This document shows positions 41,441-52,665 of a stretch of 64,000 bases of DNA, piece by piece. The notes beneath the pieces were generated by a model. It did not search any database. It saw only the letters and a list, made by a program, of their open reading frames with translations, and was not told the origin of the DNA. Source of the DNA: Anolis sagrei (Eukaryota; Chordata; Lepidosauria; Squamata; Anolidae); contig NC_090024.1 of the NCBI RefSeq assembly GCF_037176765.1, positions 248,511,953-248,575,952 on the forward strand, given 5' to 3'. How positions within the stretch are numbered: the first letter of the stretch is position 1; every line of letters starts with the position of its first letter. Made by a program: the position numbers and the translations under genes.

Positions 41441-41960
41441 CTTTCCCTGGTCTTCCTTCCTAGCCGAAAGGGCCTTCGTGATTTATCACACGGGTGTCCT
41501 ACTGTTCTTTCCATAGACACAAAGTCCTCAGTCATTCCAGAAACAGGGACATTTCAGAGCAAATCCCCCACATACAGACACCAGAGTATCAGAAGCACAT
41601 TGGCTACCTCTCACTGAATGGTCCAATAACCACAGAAACCTTAAAGTCTTTTGAATGATAGAATCACTTTATTGTCACTGTACATTGTACAATAAAAGGA
41701 AATGCTTTTGTCAGCAGACATCACAAAAACAACATACCCATCCCTCCACACTTCAAGCCTAACCAACCACCATTTCAGAAGGAAGGTCTGTTTCTGGGCA
41801 CGGGTTGCTCCCATTTTGACACAACATCACACAACATCAGTTCTTAATAGCACAATACTCAGTTTATTTCTTTGTTTTTAGTCTCTTCCTTTTCAGCTGC
41901 TCTTACATTTCTTCGAAGAAGAATCTATAACTTGAATTCTGCAAGTAGGCAGCTGAAGAG
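41441..41960. other. Unassigned stretch
   Basis: No gene recognised. It holds CAATAAAAGGAAATGC and TCACTTTATTGTCACTG near 41660-41700, possibly a repeat end. Otherwise I see nothing. Confidence 0.4.
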
Positions 41961-41963
41961 TGG

Positions 41964-42225
41964 CAGGAAAAGGGAAGGGGAAGGGGAAGGGGAAGGGGAA
42001 GGGGAGGGGGAGGGGAAGGGGAAGGGGAAGGGGAAGGGGAAGGGGAAGGGGAAGGGAAGGGGAAGGGAGGGGGAAGGGGAAGGGGAGGGGGAGGGGACGG
42101 GGAAGGGGAAGGGAGGGGGAAGGGAGGGGAGGGGAAAGGGAGGGGAAGGGTGGGGAAAGGAGAGACAGGAGAAACAGAAGGAAAGAAAGAAAGAAAGAAA
42201 GAAAGAAAGAAAAAGAAAAATAGAA
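41964..42225 (+). repeat. (GGGGAA)n and (GAAA)n purine tract
   Basis: Nearly pure G and A on this strand, hexamer units GGGGAA shading into GGGGAGG, then GAAA tetramers. Open frames on both strands here are artefacts. Confidence 0.95.
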
Positions 42226-42289
42226 AGCAAAGGATACGGAAAAAGAGAAAGAGAAAAGAGAAACAGAAAGAGAAAACAAAGGAGAAGAT

Positions 42290-43075
42290 GGATGTAAAGA
42301 AACCTACCGCTCAATTTCAGTATTGAATATTGATGATAAATTATTGGTTAATATCTTGGTAGAAAGACTAAAGCACTTTCTAATGGATAAAGGAAGAGCA
42401 ATGGGGCTTCCTCCCGTAACGAAGAATGAATGATACCATCAGAACCATGACAAACGTCATTCTGAAAAGAACAACGATAAGCACTAGATGCGGAGAAGGC
42501 CTTCAACAACATAAATTGGAAGTCCTTCATTTAATTCCTGCAAGAATTCGATATGGGGCACTACTTCTTAAATTACATAAAATCGGCATAGAATAAGCAA
42601 GGAGCGTTGTAAGATCCTCCTTGATAAGAATTTGGGGAAAGTAGAAAAGCAGATTTCATTTTTCAAAAAACCTCTGAATACCCACCGTGGAAGCGGTACA
42701 GAGGAGAGATCGAGGGTGGGAAAGGTGGCTCAGAGACAAAGAGAGACAGTGAACCCAAACCAGAGTTATGCTAAAGACCCAGGAAGAAATCAGAAAACTA
42801 GATGGAAATAATCTCTCCTGGTTCCAATACAGACAGCTGAAGGAGGCCTTCAACAAGGACAAGAAATTAGGATTTGAAGAAGGAGGAAAACTATGGGACA
42901 AGATAATGGTATGACAGAAAAAAGTGATGACTAAAATATATGAAGCCCTTATAACATGGTCAACTGAAAAGGAAGGAATTAAAGATTGCTTCACAAAGTG
43001 AGCAGCAAATATTGGACACACGATATGAATGACTGATTGGGAAAAGAATTTGGAGCAAGAAAGTGAAATCTACCA
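42290..43075 (+). mobile_element. Old L1 LINE fragment with internal deletions
   Basis: Pieces readable on the + strand: SISVLNIDDKLLVNILVERL (RT, near 42305), LDAEKAFNNINWKSF (near 42485) and LDGNNLSWFQYRQLKEAFNK (near 42800). They match the L1 at 15870-19046 in order but are only 0.8 kb apart instead of about 1.4 kb, with many frame changes. Confidence 0.7.
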
Positions 43076-43079
43076 ACTC

Positions 43080-43960
43080 TTACGACCTAGGCGAGAATCG
43101 GATCAAAGTATGAAACTGAGGTGAAGAAGAGGTAGACGGAGGCGTGAGAGGGGCCTGAGAAAAGAAAGGAGAAGGCCAAAGGAGAAGGAGAAAAGGAAAA
43201 GTGAAGAGAGAAGGGCAAAGGGAAGAGGGAGAGGAGAGAGACGAAAGGAGGGAGAAGAGACAGAAAGGAGGGAAAGGGGGCAGGTGAGCGAGAATGTGAG
43301 GGATGTGAGATGTGTAGAGTGTGTGAGAAGAAAAAGGGAAAAGAGAGGGGAAAAACCAGAAAAAAAGAAAAATATAAAAAGAAAAAGGGAGAAAAGAGTG
43401 ATCTGAGATGGGTGATACGAGATGGGCAACGTGTGTGAGATGTGCATGGTGTATGTGATGTGTGTGCAGTATAATGTGCACAATTTGTGTGGTGTATGAA
43501 CTGTGTGTACTATGTGTGTGGTATGTGTTCCGTGTGATGTTCGTATTCTGTGTGATGCATATGATATGAAATGGGTGATATGAAATGGGCATGTTCATAG
43601 AATCCTAGAATCAAAGAGTTGGAAGAGACCTCATGGGCCATCCAGTCCAACCCCATTCCGCCAAGAAGCAGGAATATAGCATGTTGTGTGACATGGGTGT
43701 GGTGTATGATGTGTGATGTGTGTGGTTTGTCTGGTGTATGAGGCGTGTGTATTATGTATGACCTGATGTGTGTGTTCTGTGTGATGAAGTGTTCTGTGTG
43801 ATGTGTGTGGTGTGTCAGGTGTGGGGAGGGGAGAAGGAAGGGGAGGGGAGGGAGGGGGAGGGAGGGGGAGGGAGGGAGGGAGAGAGGGGGAGGGGGAGGG
43901 GAGGAGGAGGGGGGAGGGGAAAGGGTGGGAGGGGGGAGGGATTGAACAGTCAGACTTTTG
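43080..43960. repeat. Low-complexity purine and TG-rich tract with CR1 tip
   Basis: Purine-rich 43110-43420, TG-rich 43430-43820 and G-rich 43800-43950. An antisense CR1 3' tip lies at 43595-43680 (AGAGTTGGAAGAGACCTCAT). No gene. Confidence 0.8.
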
Positions 43961-45450
43961 CCACAACTGAACACACATTTCAAGTCTTTGGGATTTCAAA
44001 CTGGTGGGAAGTATCAAAAAACAGGAAAAAAGAGGACGGTTCAGCACGTCTTCCTTCAACCATGGCCTTCTACTCTCATCTCAAGATGTTTTGGGTTCAG
44101 TTCTGTTCATGACTGGTCAATGCTGTGATGTCCTGTTGAGTTCCAATCTAGCCAGAAGTGGATCCAACATCCAGGCAGTTGAGGAGAGGAACATTGGGCA
44201 TTGGGCAACCCATCAGGAAGAAGAAGAAGAAGAAGGCCAAACGCTGCCTTGGCGTAGTCGTGGTTCTCTTGCTTTCCTCGGATCCCACCTGGCTCTCTCT
44301 CACTCCTGGTGCTGTTGTCTCCTGTTGTCTCCGCACATTCACCTTTCTCTCCAAGTCTTTGGCACAGAGTATGTTTCCGACCGGGCTTGATCCGGCTGAA
44401 ACCCTGGCTGAAATCTCTGCCATATCCCAACACTTGTGAGGCTTTTCACCTGAGGAGAATGAGAAGAAGGACATCTCATGACACACGGCAGCTTCACCAG
44501 CTTGGTGAAGGACCCAATTTTGGGCCCAGATCTAAAATATGAGGATGCCTGTTGCCCCCCACCTGGCTCCCTTCCCAGATCAGAAGTCCAGCAGGGAAGA
44601 GGAGTGGAGACCCCATGCCGGGAAGCCAGCCAGACCAGTTCAAAGTGCTTTCATGAACCAGAGAAGGAAATGCAAAGACTACCCAAGACTTCTAGAACAA
44701 ACTTTGTCCTGTGCTGCCTTGGACTCACCTGAGGAGGAGGAACGGGGCAACCCAAGAGCTCTGGTGTCAGTTGGAAGCCACTTGCAGCATCCTTCTCCTT
44801 GCATCGTTGGCAACCAAACAGGCCTGGGTCTTTCTCAGCCAGACGTGTGAGCATTCCTTCATGATACAGATCTTCATGGTACCACTCATCCAGACATACT
44901 TGTCCCATGGGAGGCGGGGTGGGTGTTGATGTGCCTGGAGCTTTGCCTGAAAGCTTGGCCTCACCCTTGGTGAGGCTTGTGGGGCTTGTAGTCCAAGCTG
45001 TGCTCCTGCAGAAAGAAAGGAAGGAAGGAAGGAAGGAAGGAAGGAAGGAAGGAAGGAAGGAAGGAAGGAAGGAAGGGCTTGAGTCCACGGCACAAGGCGT
45101 CTGGTTCCCAAAGAGCAGTCCTGCTGCTGACACGAGGGTTTCACCCTTTGCGCCACTGGCTGGGGGCTCCGTCTCACAGAGTCATTCTATGGGACTTCTT
45201 CTGAGCAGTGTGGGTTGCATCGATTAGCATGATCGCCTTAGAGTTCTGTTCCTGGCTGTCATTTAGTTTTGCAGATAGAAAAACATGTTTGTCTCTTCCT
45301 CTTCCTTTGCAGAGTCTTGATTCTGCTTGCTTGCATGTTTGCATTTCTGTTCTATCAAATAACAATGAATGTAAAAGATGCCAAATGTTTCCACTTTACT
45401 AAAATATACAGCACTACAAACTTTGGGAAAGGTTCCTTCTTTCCCCAATC
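43961..45450. other. Unassigned stretch with (GGAA)n
   Basis: I recognise no gene or known repeat except (GGAA)n at 45014-45075 and a short GAA run near 44218. Short frames on either strand resemble nothing I know. Confidence 0.4.
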
Positions 45451-45938
45451 GCGAGTCAATTAACCAGGAACGGATCAGAAACATCACAAAGGAAATTTCG
45501 TACTTCCAATTTGGCCACACTGGGACATCATCATCCTTTGAGTCACCACCACCACCACCACCACGATTTCTTGGGGGCCATGGAGCTCTGCGCGACTGCC
45601 TGTCTGTCACCAACCGAGTCTGCTAATGTCAGAATGAGACTCCCATGCCATAGGGAAGAAGGAGCATCCCCAGACTTTGCCTAAATGGGGCAAAATAGCA
45701 TTCAACCGGGAAAACCTAGAATACTCACCAAAAATACATGTGCATAGCAGATAAACTCTATGTTGAATTCCAGGTAAATCTGGGTTTTCTATGTAGTGTA
45801 GTCAAGCCGCATATCACCGCATCTGTAACGGATCCAAAGACACAACTGGAGAGGAGTTGGCTGCCTTGCAAGTGGCCAGCCTCTCTCCCTCCCAGCTGCC
45901 ACCTCTGCTCAGACCTGAAGGTCATCCCCATAGTGACC

Positions 45939-45971
<33 letters not shown>

Positions 45972-46015
45972 CCCATGGCATCAGAGTGTTTGTGATCAGC
46001 TCAGGCTGTTGTTGA
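45450..46015. repeat. Duplicated 0.5-kb block, copy 1 (function unknown)
   Basis: Closely matches 47620-47651 plus 48525-49016 (ACATGTGCATAGCAGATAAA, CTCAGACCTGAAGGTCATCC). It includes an (ATC)n run, 45940-45970, longer than in copy 2. On the minus strand a GTGAGT-like donor follows CATGTATTTTTG, but no protein family is recognised. Confidence 0.75.
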
Positions 46016-46325
46016 CATGGAGGCACATATTTGAAGTTACATAATTGGCCCATTTTCCCTTACGTTTAAATCCCACTCTCTCTCCCTTCAAGGAAACTCG
46101 GACCGATCACGACCCATCTCTTGACTCTCCCTCCGACCCTTGTCTCACTCGGAAATCCTCCTCTAACTGAACTCCCAACACTCATTCTCCAACACATGCA
46201 AATCTCATGCAAATCTCCCCAAGCGTCCACCAATCAGCACTCACCCCAATATTCCATTCTCCCCCTCCGACCACATACGGTGGAATAGAAATCAGTACGT
46301 TGAGCAATATTTTCTAATAATGTGA

Positions 46326-46978
46326 TGTGGCGGCAAAAAAAGCCAATGGGATGTTGGCCTGCATCAATAGGAGCCAAGTGTCTAGGTCTAAGGAAGTAAT
46401 GCTACCCCTCTGTTCTGCTTTGGTTAGACCACACCTGGAATATTGTGTCCAATTCTGGGCACCACAATTCAAGAGAGAGATTGACAAGCTGGAATGTGTC
46501 CAGAGGAGGGCAACTAAAATGATCAAGGGTCTGGAGAACAAGCCCTATGAAGAGCGGCTTAGGGAACTGGGCATGTTTAGTCTGAAGAAGAGAAGGCTGA
46601 GAGGAGACATGATGAGGGCCATGTATAAATATGTGAGAGGAAGACACAGGGAGGAGGAGGGAGCAAGCTTGTTCTCTGCTTCCTTGGAGACTAGGACACA
46701 ATGGAGCAATGGCTTCAAACTACAAGAGAGGAGATTCCATCTGAACATGAGGAAGAACTTCCTGACTGTGAGAGCCGTTCAGCAGTGGAACTCTCTGCCC
46801 CAGAGGGAGTGTGGTGGAGGCTCCTTCTTTGGAGGCTTTTAAGCAGAGGCTGGATGGCCATCTGTCAGGGGTGATTTGAATGCAATATTCCTGCTTCTTG
46901 GCAGAATGGGGTTGGACTGGATCATGACCCAGGAGGTCTCTTCCAACTCTTTGATTCTAGGATTCTATGATTCTATGA
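46326..46978 (+). mobile_element. CR1 LINE 3' end
   Basis: Encodes VAAKKANGMLACINRSQVSR, CVQFWAPQFKREIDKLECVQ and [20 protein letters not shown], with a frame change near the end, then octamer tail repeats at 46949-46978. The longest CR1 piece in the window. Confidence 0.9.
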
Positions 46979-47619
46979 AACACAAGACAGATGAGACATG
47001 AGGGTTTTCCGCCAAAGGAGCAAGAGCTTCAAAGGCTCACAGTCCAAACTTTGGCAACAAAAGTCACAAGGGTTGTGATATCATTGAATGACCGTTTCAT
47101 GCCCTAGTTCCAACATTTCAGAGGGGAAAACAGGGGCCTTTGCTGAGCAGCATGGAAGTGTGGTCATCACAGAAGGGCACGCGTCCTGCTGAAGCTGCTT
47201 TGGCCTGGTTCTGAGTCCCTGGGTGTCCTCCTTGCCCATTCACACGTTCTGCTTTCATGGACTTGACTGTTCGTGTCTTTCTAGCTCCTGCTCCATGGGT
47301 TCCACCTCCTCGCCCCAAAGGGCATTCCCCTGTTCTTCCGCCCGGCTGCCCTTCCTGCGCTACGAATCCCTCACTCCCTCGCTCCATCCTCACTCTCTGA
47401 TAGGAAGCATCCCTGTTTCTCAAACTCTCTCCTCCATTTGCTCCCTGTCATTGTTTGTTGAATTGAACAAAGTACTACTTTTCCTCGAAGCATCTTCCAC
47501 GCCATTGCTGTGAGCACTGTTTATAAGAATGAAAATCAGAACTGTGTCAAGTTGCTTTTTATCCGAGTGTCGCCACATATTGTTTGCATATCATAATATG
47601 CTATTAGAATAGCAATGCA
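46979..47619. other. Unassigned stretch
   Basis: No gene, RNA or repeat family recognised. Confidence 0.4.
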
Positions 47620-47651
47620 TGGGGGTCAATTTTCCAGGAACCGATCAGCAA

Positions 47652-48524
47652 TATAGAATCATAGAATCATAGAATCAAAGAGTTGGAAGAGACCTCATGG
47701 GCCATCCAGTCCAACCCCATAATGCCAAGAAGCAGGAATATTGCATTCAAATCACCCCTGACAGATGGCCATCCAGCCTCTGTTTCAAAGCTTCCAAAGA
47801 AGGACAAGCTGGAATGTGTCCAGAGGAGGGTGACTCAAATGACCAAGGGTCTGGAGAACAAGCCCTATGAGGAGCGGCTTAGGGAACTGGGCATGTTTAG
47901 CCTGAAGAAGAGAAGGCTGAGAGGAGATATGATGAGAGCCATGTATAAATATGTGAGAGGAAGCCACAGGGAGGAGGAGTGGGGAGCAAGCTTGTTTTCT
48001 GCTTCCTTGGAGACTAGGACGCGGAACAATGGCTTCAAACTACAAGAGAGGAGATTCCATCTGAACATGAGGAAGAACTTCCTGACTGTGAGAGCCGTTC
48101 AGCAGTGGAACTCTCTGCCCCGGAGTGTGGTGGAGGCTCCTTCTTTGGAAGCTTTTAAGCAGAGGCTGGATGGCCATCTGTCAGGGGTGATTTGAATGCA
48201 ATATTCCTGCTTCTTGGCAGAATGGGGTTGGACTGGATGGCCCATGAGGTCTCTTCTAACTCTTTGATTCTATGATTCTATGATTCTAAGGAGCCTCCAC
48301 CACACTCCGGGGCAGAGAGTTCCACTGCTGAACGGCTCTCACAGTCAGGAAGTTCTTCCTCATGTTCAGATGGAATCTCCTCTCTTGTAGTTTGAAGCCA
48401 TTGTTCCATTGCGTCCTAGTCTCTCTCCAGGGAAGCAGAAAGGAAGCTTGCTCCCTCCTCCTCCCTGTGGCTTCCTCTCACATATTTATACATGGCTCTC
48501 ATCATGTCTCCTCTCAGCCTTCTG
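47652..48524. mobile_element. Three CR1 3' fragments in minus/plus/minus order
   Basis: 47652-47802 is antisense, 47803-48287 sense ([20 protein letters not shown]) and 48288-48524 antisense. Sense and antisense parts can fold on each other. The cluster interrupts copy 2 of the 0.5-kb block, since 45.48 kb is continuous there. Confidence 0.8.
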
Positions 48525-49016
48525 AGATATCACAAAGTTCACATTTCCAATATGGCCCCAATGGGACATCATCATCCTTTGTGTCACCACCACTTCTTGG
48601 TGTCCATGGAGCTCTGTGCAAGTGCCTGGCTGTCACCAATTAAGTCTGCTAATGTCAGAATGAGATGCCCATATGATAAGCAAAAAAGAGGATCCCAAGA
48701 CTTTGCCTAAGTTGGGCAAAATAGCATTAAACCAGGAAAACCTTGAATACTCACCCGAAATACATGTGCATAGCAGATAAACTCTATGTTGAATTCAAGG
48801 TAAATCTGGGTCTTCTATGTAGCGTAGTCAAGCCGCATATAACCGCACCTGTAACGGATCCAGAGAAACAACTGGACAGGAGTTGGATGCCTTGCCAGTG
48901 GCCAGCCTCTCTCCCTCCCAGCGGCCACCTCTGCTCAGACCTGAAGGTCATCCCCATAGTGACCTCATCATCATCATCATCACCCATGGCATCAGAGTGT
49001 TTGTGATCAGCTCAGG
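48525..49016. repeat. Duplicated 0.5-kb block, copy 2
   Basis: Counterpart of 45488-46010, with a shorter (ATC)n run (48966-48980). The part left of the CR1 cluster is 47620-47651. Confidence 0.75.
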
Positions 49017-49502
49017 CTTCCTCCATGTCAACAACAGTTTAGGCAACCCTTGCAACCAGGCCCCATCTGCAATACCAATTAGGACAGTTGAACTGCCTCA
49101 AACTACATTATATAAACCTACGTATTGTACTGTACATGGCGCCTACAATGTTTATTTATTTGAAGTTACCTAATTGGCATAGAAGAGTTTAACCTGACAC
49201 ACATATTGTGAACAGATAATTGGTAATATTGGTAATTTACATTTAAGTTGGAAGATGAGCAAGTGAAAGACTGTATGATAAAATGGGATGTTTATGGACC
49301 AGGAGTTGATGGCAAAAGTGACGAGGAGGGTGATATTGGAATCATAGGATAATAGAGTTGGAAGAGACCACATAGATCATCATTAACTGACCCAAATAGT
49401 ACTTTTTCTGTGACTTTTGTGAGTGTTGACTATAAAAGTGTAGCTCAGAACTGTCACAGTTAGTTTCTCATCACAATATTACTACATGGTAAGAAATAGT
49501 TT
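49017..49502. other. Unassigned stretch
   Basis: No gene seen. A short CR1-like tip (GAGTTGGAAGAGACCACAT) lies near 49351. Confidence 0.4.
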
Positions 49503-49880
49503 ATATTTATTATTTATTTATTTATTTATTTATTTGCTTCATTTTTATACCGCATTTTTCAGCCCTTAACAGGCGACTCAATGCGGTTTACAGTGCAATT
49601 AAAACACAACAATACAACAACAGGATCAACAACGTCGATCCACAACAATTAACAATCAGACAGGACAAATCAACAAACAACATATATAACGCCTCAATTG
49701 AAATCAGATCCGTTCTCATAGTCGTTGTGCCGTTCCTATGTTCCATTTACCGTCTTCCTTAATTAGTTGCATTGCTTAGCCAAATGCTTGTTCGTAAAGC
49801 CAGGTCTTGACCATTCTCCGAAACGTCAGCAACGAAGGTGCCTGTCTGATGTCTGCCGGCAAGGCATTCCATATATACCC
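49503..49880 (-). mobile_element. L2-type LINE 3' tail, antisense
   Basis: A (TTTA)n run, then TTTTTATACCGCATTTTTCAGC and GCGGTTTACAGTGC, then a short antisense coding tail near 49780-49870. 5'-truncated. Confidence 0.6.
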
Positions 49881-50095
49881 CCCCTCCCCCATATAAAGCT
49901 ATGCTATAAAAGTGCCAACTTTGGTTATGAATTAATTGAGTTGCAAATTATAACCAAATTAAGACCGAGGAGGAAGGGAAGAGTGGCACCAATAGCTGGG
50001 CTTGGTGAAGGAAGAAGTCTATGGCAACGAAAACGGGTGGGTCTCCATCACTTCTGGGAAGAGAGAAATGGCAAACACAATGTCTCCCTTCCTCC

Positions 50096-50450
50096 CCCTT
50101 CCTTCCTTCCTTCCTTCCTTCCTTCCTTCCTTCCTTCCTTCCTTCCTTCCCTCCCTCCCTCCCTCCCTCCCTCCTTCCTTTCCTCCTTCCTTCCCTCTCT
50201 CCTTCCTTCCTTCTTTCTTTCTTTCCTTCCTTCCTTCCTTCTTTCCCTCCCTCCCTCTTTCCTTCCTTCCTTCCCTCCCTCCCCCCCTCCATCCATCCTT
50301 CCTTCCTTCATCCCTTCTTTCCTTTCTTCCTTCCTTCCTTCCTTCCTTCCTTCCTTCCTTCCTTCGTTCTTCCCTCCCTCCCTCTCTCCCTCCTTCCTTC
50401 TCTCCTTCCTTCCTTCCTTCTTCCTTCCTTCCTTCTTTCCTTCCTTCTGC
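50096..50450 (+). repeat. (TTCC)n-rich pyrimidine tract upstream of exon 2 of gene D
   Basis: About 350 bases of C and T only, in the same place as the 890-base tract of gene C. Open frames here are artefacts. Confidence 0.95.
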
Positions 50451-50550
50451 CTCTTGATTATCTTTCTATCTTCCTTTCGCAGTCTGACCCTGAAGGAGGC
50501 CTTGATCTATGAATTGTGTCTCACAGCTGTTGTGTTTGTCTCTCTTCCAG

Positions 50551-50692
50551 AGAAGCCCGGGAAATGCCCAGCTCCAAAATTTGGCCCACTTTCTGCACAA
50601 CCCATACTTTGCTTCTCTGATAGCGAATGCCCCGGGAACAAGAAGTGCTGCAGCTGGGAATGGACCAAGAAATGCCTTGATCCTGTTTAAGG
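50551..50692 (+). CDS. WAP gene D, exon 2 (mature domain and stop)
   Basis: Acceptor CTCTTCCAG ends at 50550; 46 residues to TAA at 50688-50690; GTGAGT donor at 50693. It differs from gene C at four bases, all changing the residue: Pro to Ala after C1, Ser to Ala and Lys to Gln before C3, and Gly to Ser between C3 and C4. The six-cysteine pattern is the same (ILCFSDSECPGNKKCC, SWEWTKKCLDPV). The exon is clean although no exon 1 or promoter was found in 34.9-50.5 kb. It may use exon 1 of gene C, an exon 1 I failed to see, or be unused. Confidence 0.88.
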
Positions 50693-52479
50693 GTGAGTGC
50701 CATTCCCTTGGGCCCGGTCATCCTCATCGACCCTTGGAGGGAGAGGGCTGAGTGGATGGTGACAGCCTCATTCCAGGGACCCCACCCCTCCCTTTCCTGC
50801 CTGAACGCTGATCCCGTCCAGCTCCCTTCTCTGGAAGAGCAGTGAGAGGACGGATGGGGAAACAAGGCAAAGAAACATCTCTCAGGGGGTCAGTCCCCAT
50901 CACAGAGGGATCTGCTTGCGTAAACAGAGGCACTTTGGTCATCACCATCTAACTCTTCACAGGTTTTGGCCTTGTATCCAAGATAAGACCGATGAGGAAG
51001 GGGAGGGTGGAGGGAAGACATGGAGTTTGTTAGGGAAGATGTCTACAGCAATGAGAATGATGCCGAGCATCTCCTTCTTCCCTCCCAAGTACTTATAGTT
51101 CGCCAAGGACCGGACAATGGATTCTGTTGCTGCCTGACCCAGCGCATATAACTGGGTTCCTGTTTCCTCTTTGTGAACTCTCTGACTTATGCACTGGACT
51201 ATGGACTCTGCTACTACCCAACCCAGCGCCCATCACTGGACTTCTGCCTTCTCTTATTGACTCTCTGCTTCATGAACTGAACTGTTTGCCACATCCCTGG
51301 CTTAGGAACTTCCTTCTGGTGCTTGCCTTGAAATGCAAGCAGCCTCCGTTTCCACACACCTTTACCAAAGGGCTATGAGATCTCCAGTTTGCGTTATAAT
51401 AAAGATCCAATATTGTAATAAACTTTGCTTGGGATGGGGATGGGATTGCCTTATGAAATGTATGTATGTAATGAAATATCATATGAAGTGTACTCTGGTT
51501 CCCCTCCCCGCTCCCCCTCTTTGACCCTTGCCCCAAAAGGAATGTGACCTGAGGATTACTGTAACAGGGAGGAAATCCTTTGTCCTCCCGAAACGGTCCA
51601 TATTTACATTTGCATGGGCCCGTGATTGATCCCTTCTCCTTGCATACTTTCAGAGCAGACAGTAAGCCAGGGAAGGGTCAACAGAAACTTAGGAAGGAAA
51701 GATTGATTGACTCATTTTTAGGTATTTTGTTGATCCCCTTTTGAGGTCCAAATGCCACCGAAAGCTTCTTTTCATACTTCCTCCCAAATCCCATCACAGA
51801 CCAGGAAGCTCATTGTTCTCCTATCTAACTCCCCGCCGCGTAAGAACAAAGACACACACATTCCAGCCTGGCAGATGCCCCAAAGACTTTTCCTCAGTCT
51901 TTGTCAGGCTTCGTCCCGCCTCCTGGCTGCCGATTGGTCCATCTTCCGAGGCGCTAGGAAGGCACTGATTGGCCTCCCAGAGGCAGCAGAGCCCGCTGAT
52001 TGGTCCAGAGGCGAGGCATGCTGCCAAGCCTCCTCCCAGCTGTTCCGCGGCCAGCCAATCAGCACGAAGCCGGCTAACAGAGGGCGGGCGGGAGTTTTTG
52101 AAACTGTTTTCCTTTGTCTGTGTACTATAAAAATGCTTGGAAAATTCTGTAAAACCATGCTTGCAGTGGAATGATTCCTGCAATGCATCTGATCTCAGCT
52201 GAATCACAATAAACGCCTCGATCACTGAACCTCTTCAGCCTCCGGTGGGATTAATTCTTAATATTTTTCGTTCTTTGGATTGGCTTTCGCTGGCTGCTCA
52301 CCGAGGTTTAAAGACCCCTTTAGCGGTCTTCAGGGATCTCTCCTGCTGGGAGACCCTCCAAAAGAGCTCGATATCAAGAAGGGAGAGACCTCCCTCACTT
52401 CTGGGAAGACAGAAATAGTCAGCCTGGAGTATCTCTGCACCTTCCTCCTCCTGCCTCTGATTCCTTCTCCTTTTCACAG
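50693..52479 (+). other. Intron 2 of gene D, with LTR insertion
   Basis: Shares sequence with intron 2 of gene C up to about 51057 and from 52377, apart from small deletions and the solo LTR between. The acceptor TTTTCACAG ends at 52479. Confidence 0.75.
51058..52376 (+). mobile_element. Solo LTR fossil (LTR family 1) in intron 2 of gene D
   Basis: 1.3 kb from TGATGCCGAGC to CTCGATATCA, with the duplication AGAA at 51054-51057 and 52377-52380. Parts: CCAAT-rich U3 (ATTGG near 51932-52010), TATAAAAA at 52136-52143, AATAAA at 52208-52213 and about 160 bp of U5. No internal genes. Same family as 34635-36550, but at a different place in the gene, so the two insertions are independent. Sense to the host gene. 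Confidence 0.84.
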
Positions 52480-52665
52480 GCTGACCTCGGAGGAGGTCTG
52501 GATCCATGGACAGTGACCACTGGAGAAGTCTGGCCGGAGCTCCTCTGCCCACCTCTGCTGTTCCATCCAAGTCCACTTCCTGCCCTGCGTCATCCCCACG
52601 TGATCCACTCATGAGGGTCCCAACTCTCCTTCCATTACCAATAAATGGACCAGCATCCTGCACCT
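52480..52665 (+). other. WAP gene D, exon 3 (3' UTR)
   Basis: Begins GCTGACCTCGGAGGAGG; AATAAA at 52640-52645. Homologous to exon 3 of gene A, and the sequence beyond it also matches the gene A flank. Confidence 0.75.

Noticed and set aside
41872-42314. Overlapping open frames on both strands, Gly/Lys/Arg-rich or Pro/Ser/Leu-rich
   Set aside because: They come from the GGGGAA and GAAA repeats.
43080-43983. Antisense Ser/His/Phe-rich frames of 120 to 170 codons
   Set aside because: Translations of purine-rich and TG-rich low-complexity DNA.
44107-44486. Antisense frames of about 110 codons as a possible host exon
   Set aside because: No recognisable domain, no convincing splice context, and a GAA run explains part of the frame.
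49767-50690. A single 307-codon protein ending in the WAP domain of gene D
   Set aside because: The frame only stays open because the TTCC tract has no stops. The WAP part is a spliced exon with its own acceptor at 50550.
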